Assembly: GCF_036711975.1 (NCBI RefSeq)
Contig: NC_091971.1
Span: 30,077,501 to 30,141,500, forward strand
DNA: 64,000 bases
From: Onthophagus taurus
Taxonomy: Eukaryota; Arthropoda; Insecta; Coleoptera; Scarabaeidae
Direction: 5' to 3'
Under the pieces are notes generated by a model. It was not told the origin of the DNA, made no database searches, and was given only the letters and a program-made list of their open reading frames with translations. Of the stretch, positions 1 through 11,949 are shown piece after piece. The translations under genes were made by a program, and so were the position numbers. Positions within the stretch are counted from its first letter, which is position 1, and every line of letters begins with the position of its first letter.

Positions 1-524
1 AACGTATTTCAGCTGTAAGAAAGATCTCCATTATCGCCAGTTATAGCGAATTTCTACATGGAATTATTCGAAGAAGACGCTTTGAAGAAGAGCCAGTGGA
101 AATCAAAACTATGCAAGATTTTTATCTGTTTAGTAGATACTTACATCACAAGTAAGAAACAACAACTCACGTTCAGGCACGTATTCGATAATTAATAAAT
201 ATAATTTTACTGACAAGCAATTTGTTACATTGACGTATGTATTATGTAGCTGCTCCATATGTAACATAAGTTTCACCTCCAACTCATTTCACAATTTCTT
301 GCTTTGTAGACAATTTGTTTGCGGGAGTTTGGTGTAGATTGTTAAAAAAGGACCGTTCCAAATGGGAGTTCTATCTACTACATGATTATCATCAGTATGT
401 TGATTACAGTTTGTCTGTGACCATGGGTAAATTGTATCTACTCTTAGAGACAAGGTTATTTATCAGTTAGTCCCAATTAATAGGTTAATATATGAAAACA
501 ATACTTAGTTATTACTTACTTTAC
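1..524. other. Intergenic stretch, no gene seen
   Basis: AT-rich sequence downstream of the minus-strand TIL gene. I see no long reading frame, repeat or transposon motif here. Confidence 0.5.
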
Positions 525-530
525 TTTATT
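525..530 (-). terminator. Poly(A) signal AATAAA of the TIL gene
   Basis: A canonical AATAAA on the minus strand lies about 35 bases past the stop codon of the TIL-domain gene, the usual place for 3' end formation. Confidence 0.6.
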
Positions 531-564
531 TATAAATACTAATTAAATATATATTTACATCGCA

Positions 565-1099
565 TTATTTATAATACATCGCACATTGCGATTCTGGCAC
601 GCAATCACTCTCCTGACTGTTCACTACCCTAACAAATCCATCCTTGCATTCACAACCTTTATTGCATCTTCCATCGTATGTCGTGGGTGTTAAATTGGAG
701 CAAGTTTTAATGTAAAAATTCGGGCAGACTTTGTAAATTTGGTTTGGCCCACACTTTGGTAAAAATTTACAATCTTCTTCCGGAACGCAATTGAAACTGT
801 CGCTTACCTCTCTGGTGTAACCAGGCAAACAATAGCAACCCGGATTGGATCTCGAATTACAAACTTCCAGATCCAATTCATGAGGATCTTGGTTGCAGTA
901 TGGCCTACAAGCACTGGCGTTTTCGCGATAATATTCATTTACGCCACATTCTTTAGTACTGCGGTATGGAATTCCTGCACCTAAATCATTTGGAATACAA
1001 AATGATTAGAATAAATTTAAAAAAAGGTTTGATTGATAAATACTTACTGCAAAAGAGAATTAAAGCGGTGAATATTAAAAGGATTTGAAGACGAAACAT
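565..1099 (-). CDS. Secreted two-domain TIL-type cysteine-rich protein (putative serine protease inhibitor), two exons
   Basis: Exon 1 is 1099-1048 and exon 2 is 980-565 on the minus strand, joined across a 67-nt intron with GTAAGT donor and TTTAG acceptor; together they encode about 155 residues. Residues 1-17 (MFRLQILLIFTALILFC) form a hydrophobic signal peptide. Two cysteine-rich modules follow, each with eight cysteines and the Cys-x-Cys...Gly-(Tyr/Phe)-x-Arg...Cys-Val-Pro-Glu...Cys pattern typical of trypsin-inhibitor-like (TIL) domains. Canonical TIL domains have ten cysteines, so one disulfide appears to be missing per module. Known family members inhibit serine proteases in haemolymph, cuticle or glands; that role is inferred here. 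The frame is intact, and TATA box and poly(A) signal are well placed, so this is probably a live gene. The exon 1 ATG is the only sensible start. Confidence 0.85.
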
Positions 1100-1157
1100 T
1101 TCTTCTTTCGTGGATTGCTGCTTTAAAAGTAATGCCAATGGATAGCTTAAGTCTTCG

Positions 1158-1165
1158 TTTTTATA
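1158..1165 (-). promoter_or_regulatory. TATA box of the TIL gene
   Basis: TATAAAAA on the minus strand lies about 60 bases upstream of the exon 1 ATG. Initiation about 30 bases downstream would leave a 5' leader of roughly 30 nt. A strong TATA box fits a tissue-specific, highly expressed secreted protein. Confidence 0.6.
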
Positions 1166-1199
1166 CTGTTTCTTATCATCTAAATATAAAAATAACTAT

Positions 1200-2150
1200 T
1201 AATTGCTCACCATATTTTAAATTTTTTAATGATAAAAATTGATTAATTTTAAATTCATCGGCTATTTCTGTTAAGTTTGTAGCATATGTATATTGAATCA
1301 TGATGTAGTGAGTCAATCAGTAAAAATACTAAATACTAAAATTTTTATTCATACAAAGCGAACATTCATATAAAGGAAAAAAGTACTATTTATATAATTA
1401 CATAAAAGTCCCCCATGTTAATCTGTAGTACGTTATTTATATATTTTTTTCGTTTTTTAGTTGTATTTTATGACATCGTTGCTTACATTTTATCACAAAA
1501 TGCTTTCTAGAATGTAGTTGTCTATAAAGTACAGTCTTTTGTCTAAAATATTTTTTACAAGATGACTTGATGATTCTGACGATTTTAAGTAAATTGTCTT
1601 GGTGATCAGATGCAGAACGTATAATGGAGTCAGTTTGGATGATAAGCTTCATTATTTAAAATTTCGAATAAGTATTAATTGGAATATAAAATTCTTGTCG
1701 ATACAGAAGCATTGATTAATCAAAAAATTATGATTCCATGGGGCATTTACGCCGTATACCTCAAATTTCGTATACAAACACCCCGTGACATAGAAGAAAA
1801 ATCAAGGTAACCTCAAGTACTACAACGTATCATTTTCCGTAACAACAAAGAACATATTTTGTATTACCTTGACTTTTCAAACGTCTATAATCAAATCACT
1901 AAGAAGAAAAATCGTTCCAAGAAGAGATGAATTCGAGGAAAATTATAATATGAAGATATAAAGAAAATTCACTAATTAACAGATTACAGAATAGAATTTA
2001 AGTTAGGCATAAACAGAATCCACAAATTGAATACTAACAACACGATTAAAATACAAACTTAGGATATAAAATGGGCCAAAAGAAGATTTGCATAATATCA
2101 GATAATAACCTATAAAAAGAATTACAAATATTCAACTTAGCAAGCGAAGC
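1200..2150. other. AT-rich spacer, no gene recognised
   Basis: Short frames only, without recognisable motifs. The right part may be decayed sequence of the LINE that follows, but I cannot identify it. Confidence 0.4.
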
Positions 2151-2159
2151 CAACAAGAT

Positions 2160-3730
2160 GTAAGCGGTAGTCAACAACAAGCTCATCGAACAAGTTATGT
2201 AATGTTACTACTTGGGAAAGCACATCTCAAGCACTGACGATTTCGTAAAAGAAGTAAGAAGTCAGATCAACATAGTGGACTGCCTACGAAATAAATTCCA
2301 CGCAATAATGCACAATAATACACATATAAAACTAAGAGCATGTTAAGAGTAGCATAAATGATGACACTCTGAATTAAGAACTCCAACATCAAAGACCTAC
2401 GGTACCGCAAGAGATTTTTGCGCAACCACAGTGACGGTGGAGGCGATGAAGATGGTACTAGGAGTCGTGGAAGCCTTCAAGAGAGAATCATTGGTCGACA
2501 GTAAGTGTGAGGAAACTATTCGAAAAAGGAACCCAAATTTACTGAAATCAGTAAAGTCATTCAAGAAGGCCTTTGACAAAATCTGCAGAAAATAGAAGAG
2601 AATAATATGTACAAGAAATGCGTATAGACTTATAAAACACTTAAGAAAAGGATGTACACTTCATATAAAGTTCTAGATAAGGATAGATTGCCTGTAAGGC
2701 GTTAATGCTCGGAAGAGGGCCGGGAATCTTTTGGTCAATATCATCAGAGTGTAATAAGCACTGGAATAACCTATTTACAAGAAGGGTGAATAATTATAGT
2801 ACAAAATTACTGTGGTATATTTCTCTTAAGTTATGGATATAAAATATTTACATACATACTCACCCAGAAACTACATGAGTATACAGAAAACATAACAGCA
2901 AAGAGCAACTATTCACGGCTAAGCAAATACTGCAAACCGCCTGGGAATATGACGTTGATGAGTATAGTATATGTGTTTCTAGATTTTTGCTAGGCATACC
3001 GTTCCATTAACAGAAAGTATTTGTACCGCATCCTGAGTGAGTTTATAACACTAGTAAAGAGAGATTGTGATATTGATACGAGCAACATTGAGTAATACAC
3101 AAACCTACAGCATACAAGAGCAGCTAACAAAAACTTTTAATATTACTCAAAACTAAAACAAGGGAATGGACTGGCACCAACGTTGTTTAATCTGGCATTA
3201 GAACATACGAAAAATGAAAATACGAAGATAAAATCTACTGATAAACAAACCAGTCTTGTTGGTGACTTATACGGACGACATTACTCTCTTAAGCCGACCT
3301 AGAAGGGATGTAGAAGATACCTGATTGAAGGACGTAGTGAAGCCTGTGGGGCAGAGAACAAACATAGAGAAAACAAAAATAAAGATGCAAATTTGGTCAG
3401 GCAGTGTCGTGGTGACATGGTCTTGATGAGAATTGTATGCCAAGTTATGTTATATCAACCTGAAAGGTTACTACAAGATACAACCAGGTAATTCTAATGG
3501 GCAGGTCATGTGGTCAGGATGAAGGAAGGATACCAAAACAACTGCTTAGCAGAGTAATGCAATGAGTGAGACATAGGAGAAAGCCGAGACTTGTCGCCAT
3601 GGGAACACCATTAATATGCATGGATCCCGAAACTGGAAAAGGGAGAACAAGGACAAAGTGGCTTGGAGGGAAAAGATGAGACCAGGGATCGATATCGATC
3701 TGTAAAGCCATTGAAGAAAATAACATACAT
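2160..3730 (+). mobile_element. Degenerate RTE/BovB-like non-LTR retrotransposon (RT and C-terminus)
   Basis: Read in three forward frames with many stops and shifts, this stretch matches the order of an RTE-type reverse transcriptase: a linker, a fingers region beginning IYKKGE near 2780, a decayed 'DFKQAYDSI'-like block near 2985-3030, QGNGLAPTLFNLALE near 3160-3205, a TDDI catalytic block (normally YADD) near 3270, and the C-terminal WAGHVVRMKEG near 3500-3530. Relatives encode endonuclease plus RT and copy by target-primed reverse transcription. No intact frame remains. Clade assignment is from motif memory, not an alignment. Confidence 0.7.
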
Positions 3731-6180
3731 TAGTGACTCAGGGCTAACATTGATGTTTGACTGTCTTAATTATTTGTTTAGATTTTTTTAGTATCTTACA
3801 CAAAATCTTTATTTTCATTTTTCGTTTTCAATTTTCATCAAATTTACCTTTGTTCTGAAATTATCATTGATTTTGAGATGTGATTTGTATCTCAAATTGA
3901 AGTTAAAAACGAACCATACCCAAAACGAAAACGAACCAAAAATTCTGTTACACCGTCATATTTTACACATCCCAACAAATAATTCGTGAAAGTGCACGGG
4001 AAATATTTCCGGTTTTATGGCCCGACCGAGTTTCGCAATAGTCTCCCAGTTTTACAGCTTCACTCGAAAGTATACATGACCAAAATTTATACTCATTGAA
4101 CATGCCGCTTGGATAATACCTTTACCTAGAACAAAAAGCAAAAAAATTAGGATTTCATACAAATGGTTATGTAGTAACCATTTGTATGTACTAAAAAATT
4201 CAAATTCATTTTCATACATAAGAAAATGCCTTCTTAAACCTAAATACTTGTTAATATATAACATATTTATGCATCAATAGACTAGTATTTTTCTTGCCTA
4301 ATCAATATCGTCGGGTGGAAGAGAGGTTGGGTTGATAACAAAACCTACCGATTGATATTTAATTTCGCGCTAATCCACTTTCGCACTGCAGGCCGCAAAG
4401 CGAATGCGATGTGTCCGATTTAATTTCGTATTCCCGAAATCCAATGGATCACGAATTCTCTCTCGCACTGCTTCTGTTATTGTTGATTACCGTTCTAGTA
4501 TCTAGCAGTGGAATTTTAAATTGAATTTGATTGACGTCACCATATCCGCACAGAGCGCAAACGCAACTCGTACCCGGCCACAACTTAAATTAGGAATAGT
4601 CCACTTTGAAACTACCCGCGGCATTTATCCCACTAGAATCGAATTTCCAACACACGTAAGGACAATCCAAAACTAAATTAGTTGTGTCGTTGCCTATGAA
4701 TAGGTAAATAGGAGAAATGCTGTAAATCATGGGAGATTGGATTTTCGCATTTTCAATCTTTTACAAATCTTTCTCATTACTCATAGAATTTTTTGTTGTA
4801 AATAAATTGTAGTTTATGGGATGAAATGGACAAAGTCGGTTAAAATATCTGCTGAATAGAAATTATGTCAACGAACACGTAACTCTTGGCCTTATGGTGA
4901 CCTATTTTCATCGGGGTGGCGGCACCGCCGTCGACGTTATTTCTCCATCGGGGTTCATCAATTATTCATACGTCAGCTGAGAGGTGAACAAAACTGCAAA
5001 ACTATGACTGGAAAATCGATTGATATAAATAACGATTATAACAGAATAGCTTTTTTTACACTTTCTAGGGTTTTGTTGTTTATTTTAAAATGGAATCCCA
5101 CCCCGTTAGTAGTAAATAGGGAATTATCCGATCCTCGACGGTAATAAATCTTGCGGAGAAACCAAAATTCTGGGTACGTTTAAGAGTTTTGTTGCTCTGC
5201 AGGACCTAATTAACCGGGCGCAGGAAACTAATTAACTAGGGAGATCTATGGCTCTACTTTGTAAGATTGTGAATATTCCCGATGGAAATAAAATAACTGT
5301 TTCCATCGGGATAAGAACGGAATTTCAAGATGCAAAATAATTGGAAAGAAATAAGTAATAATAATTATGTCTAAAAAATGAATAAACAGCATTGTGAAAA
5401 CTTTATGCCACTCAACTCTACGTTTATTTCTCTCGCTCTCATAATATCAATCAACAAATTGAAATATAATACTCAAACTATAAACTACTCCATAAATTGT
5501 TGAATGAAATACTTAAAATAATATAGAAAAATATGAAGATTAAGTTATTTGAGACAAAGTTTTTAGTCAATTGTTGTAGAAATTTAAATAGTAATTGATA
5601 CGTTCAACTTTCATAATTTGGTTGCTTATTATTTATTTATTCTATTATATTTATTTTTTTCATTCTTAGTGATTCTTAAACGTTGAATGGATGTTTCTCA
5701 TCTCGTGCTACGTCCGCCGATGTTTGTTACTACAGTTGTTAGTGATGATGCTGCCTGGAAAAATAAAAATAAATTGCTAAACTATAAAGCTACGATTTGA
5801 CGTGCAATTGTTAGTGAATCATTATGTCCCGGTCGATTACGACATGGATACATAATGTAACTCTCACATATTCTAGTTGATCATGACTTTTGAAGAGATA
5901 GTATTTGTGTATCGTAGAGATTCGAAGAAGGAAAATAAAATGGAAAATGTTATGTAGAAAGTAATGTTAAGAAACTTGAAAAAAGCCCAACAAAATACTG
6001 CGTCGACAAGTACTAATACATCGAAAGAAAAAAACGGAAAGAACAAATCAAATAAATTATTGAACGGATGAAAAAGAATTAGCGGTAGTAACGGAATAGG
6101 AAAGGCAAGGAGAAACAAAGCTGACAAGAAACTTAATCCATTACCTCATTAATTCCTCTTTCCTCACAAAAAGCAAAAAC
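3731..6180. other. Non-coding stretch with GC-richer patches, no gene seen
   Basis: About 2.4 kb without a supported gene or TE motif. It includes a perfect 14-bp hairpin (listed separately) and two islands of mixed composition, about 4300-4660 and 4860-5300, the latter with two copies of TTTCCATCGGG or a close variant. These could be regulatory host sequence. The stretch 5640-6180 precedes a pogo-type transposase and may contain its decayed 5' part. Confidence 0.4.
4156..4188. repeat. Perfect 14-bp inverted repeat with 5-nt loop
   Basis: The arms at 4156-4169 and 4175-4188 (CATACAAATGGTTA and its complement) flank TGTAG. This is either a palindromic relic of a small transposon or a stem-loop in RNA; nothing around it resolves the choice. 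Confidence 0.7.
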
Positions 6181-6184
6181 ATAA

Positions 6185-7756
6185 AACAATGGCGATGAAT
6201 CCGGATTTCAGATTTGCCCAGAAACTGGAAAGGTTTTTGCTGGAAAAGGCGCGAAGAATGTTTATTCTGTCGAAAAGGGATCATCTAAGGAAAGCGTCAC
6301 TGTCATGTTTTCATTTTCTGCTTCTGGATTAACTTGTGCACCACTGATAATTTATCCTTGTAAGCGAATTCCAGAAAAAATAAGCCAGACGGTCAAAGAT
6401 CCTGATTGGGGCATTGGACGATCCGATAATGGGTGGATGACGGCAGAGACGTTCTATTATTATGTGAAAAATGTGTTCCATCGATTCTTGGTGAAAAATA
6501 ATATACAGTTTCCTGTATTATTATTTTTAGATGGCCATAAGTCTCATTTAACTTATGAGTTAAGTTTACTTTACAATGAATTAAACATAGAAGTTATCGC
6601 CCTATATCCTAATGCAAACCGAATTCTTCAACCATGTGATGTTGCAGTATTTAGGCCCATAAAAATGCGATGGAAAAGGGCCGTCAGGGAATTTTATGAA
6701 CAAAATCCTGGAGAAGTTCTGTATAAAATGACGTTTGCTCCTCTATTGGAAAAAGTACTGGCCAATAATATTAAGAGGGACATTTTAATTAATGGATTTC
6801 GTGCGTGTGGTTTATTCCCTTTCAACCCAGATGCTATTGATTACACGAAATGTTTGGGAAACAAAAATGAGCGTCCTGAGGTAATATTTTAAAAACTTTC
6901 TCATTTACCTATAAGTTAATACCAGCTTATCACATTTTTTTAGATAAAAATGCCACCCCCGTGCATGGACCATAGAACATATGTCAGTTTGACTGGAGAA
7001 GATTTATTAAAAAGAATTAAATCTTTCGACGATCTTTTGATTAAAGGAAGGCTTTACCGAAGAATTTTTGACCTTGTACAAAATATGGAGTTATTTTGAA
7101 AAACCAGATTCGTTGCCAAATGATAAAAAAGATGACTTGGATATGATAGACGTGCCAGGATCATTTAATAATCAGGTATTGAAATTGACTGAGGCTGAAC
7201 CTGAATTAGATACATCTGAAAACCAACCATCAAGTGCGCCACAAATTAAAATAAATTTGGATGCTGAATTGAATTCATCTGAGGATCAACTTTCAAAGGA
7301 GACAAAAATTAATATAACACACAACATTGTCATAAAACCTGGCAAAGACAGTATCCTCAGTTTGCCTTCTACTAGTAAAAATATGGGTGACTACTTAGTA
7401 GTTCCAGAAAAACCATCAAGAAAGAATAAACGAAATATCGAAAGAGTTTCCTTTGCTATAACATCTAGAGAGTATCAAGAGAGTTTTGAAAAGAAACGTG
7501 CTATAAAGTTAGAATTAGAAAATAAAAAATTGGAGAGAAAACGAAAAAGAGAAGAGAGTGCAGCAGCTAAAGCTTTAAAAAAGACTACGCGAAAAAATAT
7601 AATGAACATGTTCCTGAAGAAGGTGATGAGGCTTTATTCTTGTGTCACATGTGTTTCACTGAGGAAACTGATGATGATGATATTTCAGAAATAGAAAGTG
7701 AAGAAGGAATCAAAACAGACGATCAAATAAAACCTGACAGCAAAATGTGTGAGTAA
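6185..7756 (+). pseudogene. pogo/Tigger-like DDE transposase pseudogene
   Basis: The frame runs from just after a stop at 6182. It contains the three catalytic positions of the pogo/Tigger DDD transposase: NGDESGFQ near 6191, LFLDGHKSHL near 6530 and ILQPCDVAVF near 6640. GWMTAETFYYYV and ALYPNA are other family blocks. A 63-nt intron with good sites (6881-6943) leads into a second exon. That exon is broken by a 1-nt shift near 7050 and another near 7595, after which CHMCF and an acidic tail end at the stop at 7754-7756; an in-frame acidic continuation reaches 7831. The N-terminal helix-turn-helix and CENP-B-like DNA-binding part is missing or unrecognisable. An AATAAA lies at 7884-7889. Transposition activity has been lost. 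Confidence 0.8.
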
Positions 7757-7945
7757 CCAAAAATGGGAAGTGAAGGAGATTCGGAAGACTATGGAACAGA
7801 ACATGACGACTTGGAAGTCGAAGAACTATAACTAACCAAAATGAAATGAAAAATAGGTACACCTAAGTGATTAGTTTTAAGTTAATAAAAGTTTTGAACA
7901 CTGATTTCAATTTTTTATTTGCTTTTAATCATTACTTTGCCAGTG

Positions 7946-8186
7946 TCCAATAACTGAAAATATTGTGTCTAGTAATTGAATTTTTTGTCCAATAACTAAC
8001 TTTTTGGAACCCTTTCAAGTTTTTTAAAATTTTCAGAAAGAACTGTAATATTAGAAATATTTAAAACCCGTTAGCTTAAAATAGGATATATGTACTAAGA
8101 TCTGGCATAGGCAGAATAATGTCCGTTGAAAAATAATCCAGTGGTAGCGACCTGAAATTGAAAAAAAGCTTAACTATCCAATAACT
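7946..8186. repeat. Three spaced copies of TCCAATAACT downstream of the Tigger-like gene
   Basis: Identical decamers lie at 7946-7955, 7988-7997 and 8177-8186. They follow the pogo-like transposase and stop where the Penelope-like sequence begins. Pogo-type elements often carry repeated subterminal sites bound by their transposase, and I infer that role. Confidence 0.45.
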
Positions 8187-8195
8187 GGTATGTTT

Positions 8196-9568
8196 ACCCT
8201 ACCTAAACTATATGCTCTACTAAAATGACACAAACAAAATATGCCCATCAGGCCCAGAACGTTATTTAATAACTCCCCAACACATAAACTTGCAAATTTC
8301 ATGTTAAATATTTTCAAAGAATTAATATTCGAACCTACATACTCTATATCGAATACTAACCAATTCATAAAAGAAGTTGAAAACGTAGATCTTACAAATA
8401 GATATTTGATTTCTTTCGAGGTAGTGAATCTATATTCTAATGTTCCAACAGAATTTACTTTGGATCTCACTGACAAGCTATTTAGCGATCATTTTGAAGA
8501 TGAAACAAATATCAACGATTTTAAAGATATCCTAAAACATATAGTTACACAAAACTATTGCATTTTTAATAATAAAACTTACAAAATATCAGAAGGTTTA
8601 CCTATGGGCATGCGTTTATCTGGCATACTCACCGATATATTTTTGACTATTTTGAAAACCATCATATTATGAATACTAAATGGATAAGATATGTAGATGA
8701 CGTTTTTTGTATATGGGTAGGAAGTCTTAGTGTTTTACACGAATTTCATAAATATCTTAACCAATTACACAATACATGAAACTTCACCATCGAGTTAGAA
8801 AATAATAAAGTTTTAAATTTTTTTGGATCTTAAAATAAGCAATAATTAAAACAGATTGAATTTTAATATTTATAGAAAACCTAGTTCAGTTGCTACAATA
8901 ATTCCATATGATTCAAATCATCCCTTATCTCATAAATTAGCGAGCTTCAGATATTTTATCGAACGAATGTTTAATTACCCATTATCACAAAATAATAAGA
9001 TTGATGAATTTAATTATATCTTTGATTTAGCAAAAAATAATAATTTTAATATAAAAGTAATTAACAATTTAATTAATAAAATTATAATAAAACATGTACC
9101 TTATTTTCCAAAGATAATGAAACTAAAAACTATAAACCCATTCCTAATAGAGTTAAACTATTACAGCATCTAGTAAAAGAATTTTTCAGAAATATAATAT
9201 TAATCTTGCCTTTTCTAATAATACAACGTTAATTAAGGGTATTATCTAATTATCATTTTAAAGATTATAACATTAATAAAGAGAGTCGTGTCTATCAAAC
9301 ATAGATAGGGCAAACTGACCGAAGATTGGGAAATAGAATTATGAAAAATAAAACCAATTCTAATGTTTTTAAACATAAAATTGAAACAGGACACGAGATT
9401 AATTTTGAGAATGTAAAATTGTTGCATAGATGTAACAAAGGTTTCAAATTAGATCTCTTGGAAGCTCTAGAAGTTAACAAATATACTAAAAACATAAAAT
9501 ATGAACTTCTCAATGACCAGTTGGATATTAAATTTACACCTTTGTTTAGTTACCTAAGCAAAATATAA
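8196..9568 (+). pseudogene. Penelope-like element polyprotein relic (RT plus GIY-YIG endonuclease)
   Basis: The Penelope-type reverse transcriptase starts with KLYALLK and MPIRP, continues with a SFEVVNLYSNVP block near 8410, then EGLPMGMRLSG near 8590 and RYVDDVFCIW (the catalytic Asp pair) near 8690. The thumb region is open from 8856 to 9173. A GIY-YIG endonuclease remnant begins near 9290 (YIRQTDRRLGNRI), with FKHKIETGHEINF and LDLLEALE following to 9568. At least three frame changes and several stops separate these parts, so the protein is dead. The order RT then GIY-YIG is diagnostic of Penelope-like elements. A hammerhead-like fold follows 370 bases downstream. Confidence 0.85.
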
Positions 9569-9937
9569 AATTTTTTTGTGTTTCTGTGGCTTCGTTTTCT
9601 TTCTATATTTTTTGGTAAAAGGTTATTTATGTCTGTTAAATTTTCTTGCGAAATCTGTTTGTTTTATAACAGAGATTTTATTATAATGCAGTTTAGATCT
9701 TGCTTCGTCCAATGTATGTTCGGTTTTGGAGAGTATTCATTTTTATAGTGTGTGTAAATTTTGATAGATTATAACTTATATTTTTTAAAATGTTTAATTT
9801 TGTATTTCGTGTCTCCATTTTATACTTTTATATGACTGTAAGTTAAAATTCTTATTAAGAATTGTTTATTATTCTTTATTTTTGTATCCCATAACTTATT
9901 TAAGGAATGTTTGTAATTGTGATTTCTTGGTCATGTA

Positions 9938-9989
9938 GATTCGGCTGATGATGACCTAATAAATTAGGTTGAAACCGGTACCGAAGAAT
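9938..9989 (+). ncRNA. Hammerhead-ribozyme-like motif at the 3' end of the Penelope-like element
   Basis: Stem I is TTCGG pairing with CCGAA. The core CTGATGA (9945-9951) is followed by one extra T, then stem II GACCTAAT/ATTAGGTT with an AA loop, then GAAA (9971-9974). ACC/GGT forms a loopless 3-bp stem III, and A9980 is the putative cleavage nucleotide (GUA triplet). Hammerheads with very short stem III are known in Penelope-like retroelements. The extra U after the CUGANGA box is shared by all other copies in this window. Confidence 0.7.
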
Positions 9990-10014
9990 TTAATAAATAT
10001 AGTAAGAAAGAAGT

Positions 10015-10640
10015 TTTATCGAACATCGTATTCTTTCATTTAAATTACTTAAATTTAATCTTGCAACATGGATTTTATCCATTATAAACAATAAAGTTCA
10101 CTGAGAGTTATTGTTAAGACACTACATCATAGGATGTTTAAACTAGTTCGCGTCTGTGGCAAAATGCTCGTGTACAATGGGTAGCTCTAAATGAACTAGA
10201 ACATTTGGCAGTCAAAGTAATCTAATCTCCTGACTAAAAACAGATGGAACCCACTCAAATGCCAACATGTCTTACCTAGAGGTAAGATATCAGGATATCA
10301 TATCTTATCACTACAACATATCGTAGTGCTTATGGCTGCGATACTTACATATCCAACAACATAGAGAATGCCCCTTCTAGTGTTAACTACCATATGCCAT
10401 AATATACATACTGTCACAGTGATGGTTGGAGATATAGGAGTATTCAATATATTTAAGCCAACCTTAGCTTTTTCGACACCCTACCATTATACTGGAGATT
10501 TCAAAAGCCATCACTCCCTCGGGAAATATAAATAAATCGAAATTAATTATATACAACTACATAACAATATAGCAATCTTTATTTCTAAAATGCTCATAAC
10601 ATGGTACATTTAATATATTTTTTTTAATTTTTTTTATATA
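10015..10640. other. No gene seen
   Basis: AT-rich sequence after the Penelope-like element. It contains small palindromes such as CTTACCTAGAGGTAAG near 10270 but no coding or TE protein signal. Confidence 0.4.
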
Positions 10641-10649
10641 TATATTTAT

Positions 10650-11850
10650 AACTTGACTGAAATGTATATAAACGTACTTTGCGATTTCTGCACTCTGTGA
10701 AGACGTGGCAATAAATTATCTCCAAAACGCATGTTATAATTATTATGCGAGTCTGTATTTCTCACCAATGTTCCTTTTTGTTCGTGTACATGCTGGAGGC
10801 AAGCGAGAATAAAACATTGCGTCCTCTGCAGCTTCCCTGTATTCTAGCTGCTTCAAAATCCTTATTACCTTTTTTTACATTTTAAAAATTTTTTCGAACT
10901 CTTGATGTACCCCATGTTAGTATTCCATATACTGCCATACCATGAAAGTACGCAAAATACACATTTCTTAGTTCTTCTCCAGGCAATATTTTTGTTACCA
11001 TTCACAGGCAATACAGTGAATTCGCTAATTTCTTTTTTAATTCAATTATGTGATCACCCCAAGAAAGGGTTTCAGATAACGTTACACCTAGAAATCTTGT
11101 CGTTCAATTTTTTACTTCTTGTGTTTTTCTCCTATAAAAGGTAGAGTTTTTTTACCTGTTTAAGTATAAATAATTCGATTTGAACCAATTGTTGGCTGTA
11201 TCTAATGTCTTTTTAGTCTTTTGATCCAGGTCCTGAAAATCCTTTGAAATATTTATAAAAGAGTTATCAGCATATAGACACATAGAGTCCGCCTGTATAT
11301 TTTGACACAAGTCATTGATATACAATAAGAATAAAATGGGGCCCAGCACAGAACCCTGTGGTACTCCCATTTCAACCTTCCTTCAATTAAAAGTAGTATT
11401 TGTTATTTGATTCCAATAAACCTGTTGCAGTTCTTATTAACCGATTAGTGTTTTCCGTTTTCTTTTACACCGAATTTTTCTATTTTCTTCAAGAGTATAT
11501 TATTTTCTACAGAATCAAAAGCCTTGCTAAGATCACAGAAGGCTACTTGCGTGTAACATTGCATATCAAAAGCAGCTATTATGTTTTGAATTACAGTAAG
11601 AAGTGCTGTCATTGTTGATTTTTTCTGTTGGAATTTCGTGTTGATACTTTGTTATTAATTTCTTTTTCGTTATATGTTTCACGATTCTGAACACCTGAAC
11701 AACTTTTGACATTATTGGTACTATTGATATTGAGATTCTATATTTATTTTTATCATTACGATCCCCTGGTTTTTGAATGGGAATGACTCTAACATATTTT
11801 AATTCATTTGGAAAAGTTCCTTATCAGATTACTTATCCTAAGTGGGGAGA
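10650..11850 (-). mobile_element. Degenerate CR1/Jockey-type LINE, RT to C-terminus
   Basis: Minus-strand frames read, in order, GTFPNELKYVRVIPI (near 11815), an FCDLSKAFDSVENN block (near 11550), the open segment MGVPQGSVLGPILFLLYIND...YADNSF (11370-11152, catalytic YADD changed to YADN), FLGVTLSETLSWGDHI (near 11060) and a decayed thumb with WGTS. This is a typical non-LTR RT of the Jockey/CR1 group without its endonuclease. Stops and shifts show it is a fossil. Confidence 0.75.
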
Positions 11851-11945
11851 TCTTTGATGGCAAACCCGCAGATCTTGAATGGCTAGCCGCATGGAATATA
11901 AAATTTTTGTCCAGATTGGAGGTTAAGAACCCTATCTTATTAAAA
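11838..11945 (+). mobile_element. Short 3' scrap of a LINE ORF2 C-terminus
   Basis: The plus strand reads GDLFDGKPADLEWLAAWNIKF. The same phrase, in the form DFFDVKLATLEWLVELDI, ends the LINE fragment at 38640-39090, so both belong to one LINE family. Only this tail is preserved. Confidence 0.5.
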
Positions 11946-11949
11946 AGTT

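Noticed and set aside
10260..10390. Palindrome-rich stretch resembling 28040-28130
   Set aside because: A few shared phrases (TAAGAT, ACTTAC) are too short and scattered to claim a repeat family without alignment.
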